Shown here piece after piece: positions 37,801 to 46,800 of a stretch of DNA of 64,000 nucleotides. Numbering within the stretch: position 1 is the first letter of the stretch; each line of letters opens with the position of its first letter. Under the pieces are notes generated by a model. The model had not been told where the DNA came from and searched no databases. It saw nothing but the letters and a program-made list of their open reading frames with translations. This DNA is from Plectrocnemia conspersa (lineage: Eukaryota; Arthropoda; Insecta; Trichoptera; Polycentropodidae). The translations under genes and the position numbers were made by a program. The stretch is taken from assembly GCA_009617715.1 (NCBI GenBank), contig VTFK01000516.1, forward strand, positions 1 through 64,000, in the 5' to 3' direction.

Positions 37801-40800
37801 TTCACGTTTCATTTTAAAATTATGCAAATTAAATCTATTTTTAAATTTTTTAAAAAATCGGCATCGAAAAAAAGTTTTTTTGCCGTTATAGCGAAACATT
37901 TTAAGCCGTTAATCGAAAACGTGCCTTAATTGAAGAGGGCCGTTATAGCGAAAGGCCGTATAAAGAGCGGCCGTATAGCGGGGTATGGGTGTATAATATT
38001 CTTTAAAAGTAGAAATTATCCCTTGATTCATTGGCTGAATGATTCTTCCAAAACACTTGGTCGGGACTATATCCACCATCGTCAATAATTTTGGCTAATG
38101 TCTATGGAAAATTTTTGGCTGCTTCTTGATCTGTCGACGCAGCATCCCCACGAATCTTCAAATTATGAAATGCATTCCTTTTTAAAATTCCGCTCAGCCA
38201 TCCATTACTAGTGATGATTTTTTTATTTCCCCTGGAACATGAATTAGTAGATGCCTCCAATTTTTCAATTTCTTCATAAAACTAACGTTTTTACATATGT
38301 ACGTTTATATAATCCCAAAAATATATGTATTTAAAAAAAATCATTAAAAAAACGCATAACTTGGAAACCGCACAAAAAGAGAGTTGAGTGTAATTGTAAA
38401 TTACCATATAAATAATTTCATACAATTCTTAGTCATGTTTTGAACCACAGTAAAAATATTTTTATTAAAACGTAACTCCATCTGTTGGGTAATTATTTAA
38501 TTAAAATTTGCAATAGTAGAGTGCGACGTGTTTTGAAAGAAGCGTGGCGAATCCAATAACTAACCCATATCTTCTTCGCGCATTTTTATTCATAAAATGG
38601 ATGGTTTAATTCTCTCAGCAAAATCAAATTTTTATTTCGAATAAAGATACTAGCTATAAAAATCGGGCACAGCTGCATTGTGAAATATTGCGCTTTTAAT
38701 TTCGCACTGCACTCTCATAATTCTGTGCTTCGGAAACTTGATGAGTCATATTTTTTTCACTTAAAATTATTTTAATTCTCTACAGTTTTATATATGTATT
38801 ATATTTGGAATAGGCAAAAGCAGTTGATAAAAACTTTATTATTTAAAAAATTGCGACGTTTATATAATTTTTAATTCTTAAATATAACCTTTTCTCACAT
38901 AATATAATTTATTAATTTTATCCCTTTAATTATCCTTAGGTTTTAGGGCAAAATAACTCATCTAGTAATGTTTTGACTGCTTCTAAAAAAAATAACAATT
39001 GTTATTATTGAAGTAATTAAAAATAAATAAATGATAACTAAGTCCAGGAAGTATGGAGGATGTCGTAAAATTCCCATTGGAGGTCTATCAAATTTTTGTG
39101 GGATGAATGCCACATGTGGTTTAGCGTTGAGTGCGGCCGTTTTCAAAACAATTTGAGGCTTAAACTTTCCACTTGTTAATAGTTATTATCAGAATTTATA
39201 ATCTCGTCCGATTTCAAAGTTCATAATACACTTTGAATATCCCACCCCACACACAACGTTTTACCGATACAATTATTTTTGGAATAAAATGGAAATTATT
39301 CTATTTGTTGACCAGTGTCGTTTTCACGTAATATTATTGTACACGACCTACTTCTCATCACCTATTACAATGTGATCCAATAATTATTTTCGATTTTGTC
39401 TTGTAAGAAACTGTTAAGGACCGGGAGGAGTACAATTTTCATATAACACATTATGCGATACTTAAACGCTGACCTTTATCACCATCCTCAGTTTATGGAG
39501 ATGTCTTATATCGCTCGATTGGTCAATATTCAATCTTTCTACAATTTCTCTTGAGCTCAGTCGAGTATCTAGATATATGTGGCCTTGACATATTCGTCAT
39601 TAACTTCATTGTGACGTCCAGCGCGTGACTCCCTTTCCATGGATACATTTCGAAACTTATTAATTAAGCCAGAAACGATACATTTTCACCTATACTAAAC
39701 GTTTGTTTTTAGCCGTAGTAGTGGAACTACTACCTTCTTAATATCACGTAATATGCAATGTCGTATACTATTTTAATTCTCGGCTATTAAGGCTGTTAAA
39801 CATCCGATCCCTAAATGAGACTCACTTGGAGTTAGGCAGAGACTGCATTTTTGGGATTAAAAATTATAGATCGGTTTCAACACAGGATACGACCATGTAC
39901 ACTTTCTGTGGAATAGTACTGTTAAAACGGATTTTTGCATCAACCTAATAAATGTACGTGTAAATAGTATATATCATATTATTTCATTTATAGTATATTG
40001 AGGAAAAAATGTTCTAAGAACTAGTTTATATAGCCATACCAATTCTGGATATTTCAACATATCAACCTTTATTTTAAAAAAGGCTATATCATATAGTATT
40101 TATTCGATAAATATCTGCTAGGCAACTAAAATTGTTAATTAGTCTATTCAATTTGTCGTTGGCTATTGCCAGTCTATACCCCGCCGCTGGTGAATCGTGT
40201 TATGGTTTATTTCGAGACAAATGAGATTTGTGTCGGATGCACCTTCAATATTGGCGAAGTTAAACTTTCCCTCAGGGGATGTAGTTGGACATACAAAAGA
40301 GCGTATAATACAGTCTGGCGTACCCTCGTCGCAAAACGTACTACCAACAGGACGGATATTAAGCTTACACTCTCCAGTCCGACAATTCTCTCTGGATTCA
40401 CCGAGGGTTTTTTTCTGTTTCTATATGATCCCCTTCTAGCGCTCGAGGGACCCTCGCTGTTGTAATTTCCAAGAGTGTACAAGCAAACTATAGCGCGCGA
40501 GCACAATATCGTTTTTGAATATCTAACATGCGAAAATTAATTAATCTTACTTTTCATCGTCTTTCAAGGCCATATATAGGAGATGGAGTGTGATGTATTT
40601 TATACATTACAATTATATTTTAAAATAGTCTTAGAAGTTTGCTTTCAATTACATTTATCAAGTTTCATCGTGTGTTATTATTGTATCGTTCGTGGTGTTT
40701 CTGGAGGGACTTTCTGTAATGTTTAAAATAACCATAAATAATTGACATTGTTATTTTTCAGAATGTTTTTATTAATTAACTTTTAAACACATTTCATTAA

Positions 40801-43800
40801 CGATAAATGTGCAAGTAAGATAAAACGCACGAAGAACAATGAAAGCCTTAGAAAAATATCATAACATATGTAGATGTATGATCACTTTTATTAATTCACG
40901 TTTGTTATTAAGATTGCTTATCTTGCTCTCCAAGAAACACCGATTTTTTTTCTGATATCTCTATTTACTATCGCAAATCTTGGTGGACCGATAGCATGGT
41001 TTTCGTCCCACGCGATTTACGGTCACCGACCTTTAATCTCGAAGATGGCGAGTCTCGGGAGTTCAAGTGGATACCATCTTTATGATTTTTTATAAAGGTG
41101 CTGACAAGGTTGGTCATGGCAATTTACATGGAGTCGCTGTCAGTTTGTGGGTTATGATAGATATCTGTCAAAAGAGTATTTTAGCCCATCTAGAGTTCCG
41201 CATGGCTCTAACCTCTAATCATTTTTATGTATTTTTATTTTAACTTTTCGCTGTACACCGATAACCTGAAATTGTATCGTACATGCCTCCTCTACACTCT
41301 TTCGAAGTTGCCCGAGGCGAAATCGACTGAGGTCCGAGTAGCGTTCCACACTCTCATGCGACTTCGAGAGGATCTCATACGTGTGCGCGCTCTCCGACGT
41401 GGATGACGTCCACTGTTTTGTGCGATCTAAATGCGTGTTTTGAACACAAAAAAATAAAACAAATGGAGTAAAAAAAAAGAGATGGTAGATTATTGCAATG
41501 CACCATCCACTCCAGTGCCAGATTTAGGCGACGATGTTATTTTTCTATTGTAGCCCCTGTATGTGGCAAATAATTTCCTTAATTCCTCTATCAGAATTTT
41601 TTAAATTTGTTGGATTTGCACCCAGGCATTGTAGACCTTCTTTTTGTCTTTATCATTAGTATAATTTTTCACGCTACCAAGTCACTTATATATATGTGTA
41701 TTTTCATTTCCAAATAAAAATTTAAATATATATAACGTTCACGTGGTATTTTTATAAGCTTAAATTACACTATTTTTAAGTGACCGCAAAATTTCACCAG
41801 CACGCAAAGACGCGTGAACGGACCGTAATGTATTATTACGATAGCATTGTACTAATATATTCAACGTAAGCTACGAGGTACTGATCCGATTAATTTTGCT
41901 TAATTTTATAATATTTTATCATTATTTTGTAAGTTTAATATTTTATTTTTCAAACCCTGACGTTTTATGAAACGCTACTCGAAAATCTAGATCTTGCATA
42001 ATGTTATAATAATTATATGTACTATATAATATGTCAGAAGTTTGAGCATCTCTAATTTTAGAATTAGCTCCGAAACACGCTCCCCTAGCGTTTCAACATG
42101 AGTATTAGCTAATGAGTGGTAAAGCAGAGTACTCGTAGAGAGTGCTTATTAAAAATTAACATACATACATATGTACGTACATTTTAGAGGTACAAACAGT
42201 AACTCGAATAAGTAAGTTAATTTTATTTTAAATATGTATAACGCTTCACATGCTTTTTAAATTTCTCGATTATTTTGGAATTCATAAAATTAAAAAAACA
42301 ATATGTAAGATACATATATTTATGAAATAAATACCAATATAACTTAGATATACATAATACTAAAATACATAATATTTACACACACACACACAAACTTAAT
42401 CTATATTATTTTATATACTTTAAACAGTAACATCTTAGGTTCAAGGACTTTCGAGTTCATGGGTATTTTATATGTATTATACATAAAAGTAAAAAATATT
42501 AATTATCTAAAAATGTGGATGAAGGATGAAGGATTTAATCGTAGATCACGCACAATTCAGTTGTCGAAAATTTGCCCTGACATTGCCTGTCGTTTAGAAT
42601 ACATCCCTCTATTTTTACTTATATAAAAAAATATGCACAACAATTTTCTTACACATGTATTAATTTAATGTATTTTTTTACATAACTATCTTAAAAGTAA
42701 TATATCCCTTTTACTCCGCAGTCTATGAATATTTATTGTAACAGGTTTTGACTCATACTATTGGCATTCAATCATTGTCTTTATTGTATTCAATCTTATC
42801 TTAAATATTAATATAATAAAATTTACAAATAGTTATTATCACATAGGTACATACTGTATAGATTATTTTATAAATATAATAATAAATTATTTTTAAACTT
42901 ATTATGATTTAGTTATGAACCACTTGTTTCATAAGTGCATGTTTCTCATTTTTTATGATAGCAATGCAAAACAGCTTAATCCCAAGTTATTTTTTTATCG
43001 TTCATTCATAAACGTTATACGACACCAAATATGGCACTCCCGTGTTTTGACTGATCTTCTGAGATAAATATGATATTCAGATCGGAATATAATTTAGGTT
43101 ATTCGATTCAAGTTAAAATTTAAGTTGACCTTCACGTTCGTGGATGTTGCACACCTACTGACTCCAAGAATGTCAAATTTAATTACGCGTAACTTTATTG
43201 CCACTCCATCTAAGGAGAGCCTACATTATTTACAGGTGGACATAGCGTTTTTTTATTACGGTGCGATTATGATCGATTTACGCCACTGGAAATGGACGTG
43301 TATTAATACATCGACCTCGACCGTGTCGTTCCCCAAATTGACTGAAATGGGTCGAGGCGTGGCTTTGGCGAAATAAGAGCGAGAGAGAGATAGCGTTAAG
43401 ACCTTATTGTTCATACAAAGATTAACCCAGGATTCAACGTCGCGAGTCACGGTCAAGGCCATTCAAGAGATCGTGAAGTAAAGATCAAAAGTTCGAAAAA
43501 TATTTCTTAAAGCATTTTATTTTGAAATTTACTTATATTTATTATAGTGTTAATACATACTACAAATGCCTCGGTTTTCGTCGATTTCGGATTTCAACGA
43601 TTGTTTTCGGACGGATTATCTACGAAAACCGAGATTCCACTATACTACTTTTAGAACACGCATTGATAGCATAAAATAGCAACTTTAATGGCACCTAACG
43701 CGCGCAGAGTTTGCGGTATCCGTAATATAAAAATAATTCTGAACGCTTGAGATTGTCCATACAATTTCATAAATCGTTAAATACATATCAAAACTTTTTT

Positions 43801-46800
43801 CTTGAATTTAATTTTTCTTAAATGAATTAATCAGCAGCAACAGATCTACAACTTTACTTCAAATTAACATATTTTAGATTTTGCCTGTTCATGATACATT
43901 TTGTCGCAGTGCACAATATTTTTGGTAACTTTGCTTCTAATCTTGATTATCGGTAAAAGCTATATAGCTATACATTTAGAGTGTAAACTTTTGAATTTTT
44001 TTGTTAAAAAAAGTTATCTTTAAATAAAATAGTGAGGCTTAATTGACTTATATGATGAGTTGTAATTGGCCAACTTTAAAGACACTCAAATATATAATCA
44101 GAACTGAAAAATTAAAAGTATGAAAGACTACATGCCTCTTTTAACAAATAATGTTTTTTTTAATTTAATTTTTGCCGCTTCCCTATAATAAAAATACAAT
44201 ATATGTAAATATTTTTATATTGTATTTTTGTGTTATTATATTTTACTCTATAATATACTATCTTATCGTCGGTGGCTTAGTATTTTTTACGATTAAATTT
44301 TTTTAATAAACATACATATCTTATAATGCGGAATTTTAATTGAATGATTTAATGTGCGAAATTTTTGCTGTCCAGAATTTAATATAGTATTTTATCGTTG
44401 ATGCATTAGTATTTTTTTGAAATTCAATTTCTTTAATAAACATAGTACATATATTTTAAAATTCGGAAACTTAATTCATGATTGTGTCTGCAATTTTCGT
44501 AATTTTCGCTGTTCAAAATTTTCGGGTTCACAATTTTTGTATCCACAATCATTACCGAAATATCGGTTTCATGATATTTTGTTCAATTAGTCATATCATA
44601 TATGTAACCGCTGCAATCGATTGTAGTGGATAACATCAGCACTGAACCACTACATAGACACATTTAGTTTTTTGCTGCTCATTCGGTTTTGACACTTCAT
44701 CTTTATCGATTCATTGTGTCGAACGTTTGCAATTGTCAAATATATTACATTTTCTATCACACGTAATAGTCCACTGTATTTATGTATCTCTCAAACGATT
44801 TCTATTCTGACCCTCGTTTAATTCCTTGGGCACCTATCTATCTAGCTTTTTTCCCTTGTTGATGGTTCAATATTGTTAAAATGGTAACTAACGGATTTTT
44901 TGAGATGTGTTAATTTTTTAATTTAATAATATATAATAGTAATAATTATTTGCATTTTAAAAATGCTCTCTTTCCCGCGGTGTACTTTCATAACTGTGTC
45001 CGAGATACATAAACTTTCTTAGTGCAAGGTTAGGTTAGTCATTGCGTGTTATTTATAATTAATTCGTTTTCATTATACTTGAAATTATTTTATATTTTTG
45101 TTTCAGAATACTTATACAAACGCTGAAAAATTGCTGGCCGCAGCCGAGGAACTGGCGCAGACTGGCGAGTGTGAAGCTGAAGGGGTGTACGCTGCTGCGC
45201 GTGAGCTCCAAAGGCACGTGGTAGCTTTTGCAGCAAGGGTGCACCAGAGGAGGAGGAGACTCCATCTGGCCGTCCTCTTCTACACAAGGGAGAAAGAGGT
45301 AAGAGCCACTAAAACACCGTAAACAGTCGATCACCTGGTACCACTTGGGCCGTCTGGCATCGAGTTCCTTCAAACTGAGCCGTTCTAAAATGCTTTCACA
45401 TCCGTCGAATGCTTTTTAGTAAATTACCAATCTATGGTTCGTAATACTACTACTACTACTTCTATTTCAAGTGATTTCACAACTACCTGAGAAAATAAAA
45501 AAAATCTAGGTAGTGCAGTCCCAGCGAACGGTGATTTTGCCCCCTATGTTATTAATTTATCGTTCCTCTCTTAATAGAGGTTGAACTATTGGTTACCGCA
45601 ATATGCACTCAGATGTAATTAGCCCATTGAATCTTCAGCATCTAAGTAATTTTCATCAAAGAAAGAATATTCGAGAAAAAAAATAATTTCGAAAAGAAAC
45701 CAATTTTTAATTGAAAAACTTTTTTTGTTTTTGATAAAATAGTTTCTGACAATTGTAAATACCTTTTTTAGCTCAAAAGAATCAATTCAGAAAAACGATA
45801 CAAAAATATTTCATATAAAAATAATATAATATATTAAAATAACAAAAATCAATTTATTACTAGAATTAAAGTTTATACTGGTATCATAACAGTTTTCAGA
45901 TCCAAACTCAATGCAAAGAATCTGTGTTTCTTTGGACATTTTATTATAAATTTAAAAAAAAATTGTAAAATATACACATATTTTATATTACAATCTATCT
46001 GTCAACACATTGATCCATGACAAACTTTTCTTTGGATCACAATAACTTATCACCGAACAAGTTCATGCTGCTTCACTCTCTTGAGACTTCATGTTCGGTT
46101 TACAAAGTCGAAGAGACAAACTGCTTCTTCTTTGACATGCCCTTGCAGCCTCGCTTGATGGGCTGTTGCTGTTTTTTTGTATTGCCTCGCTTACAGTCCA
46201 TATACCAAGATCACGGTGGAAATAAGCATTTCTAATGTACCAGGGCGCGTAAACTATGCAGCTATGTATATTGTTTTGGAATCTTTGAATCACCACTCGA
46301 TTAGTTTTACTGGCACATCCCCACGGCTGGATGCCACACCGGCTTAAGGTCTTGCTTATACAGAAGTAGTTTGTTTTCAACGGACATCGGCGAGTGTCAG
46401 TACATCTTTCCCATTAGCCAGTACATCTTTCTGAATTTAATGTTTAGCTTTTCACGCGTTTTCTTGACATGCTATTTCCAGTGGGGTCGTGAATCTAATG
46501 TTATTCCGAGGTACTTCGCTTTATTGGAATAATATATATGATTATAATAATACAGTATGTTATTGTACATCTGTATATTATTATTGAACAAAGAACTGAA
46601 TGATCGTTGAGGAGAACAAAATATAATAGGATGATAATTTGTTATAAAGGACCAGATCGAAACAATCTTTTTCGACTGATAACAGGGCGAAGTTACGAAG
46701 GAATTTCAGGCTCCCGTATTTATAACTAAATCGTAGAGAAAATTGTCAACAACAGCTGTTGCTACATTACATTTTAATTAGTTCAGAAAAGATCAAAATT

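Larger units (their letters stand above)
35810..38260 (-). mobile_element. Older Tigger/pogo element, internally deleted and interrupted
   Basis: Two minus-strand transposase pieces, 38260-37994 and 36232-35810, are parts of one Tigger. They are separated by a younger Tigger inserted at a TA. Left of the insertion (in coding order) the sequence ends in QPMNQGIISTFKEY, and it continues on the other side with RDILDKIKNESSTLTEIL. Outer ends were not identified. Confidence 0.75.

Noticed and set aside
36710..37899. A host TIGD-type domesticated gene
   Set aside because: The frame is enclosed by terminal inverted repeats with TA duplications, lacks the DNA-binding domain and contains a frameshift; it is a transposon copy.
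42379..42392. CA repeat as a special signal
   Set aside because: A short ordinary microsatellite.
43125..43376. 83-codon open frame in the trio intron
   Set aside because: No family motif and open frames on both strands; more likely a composition effect.
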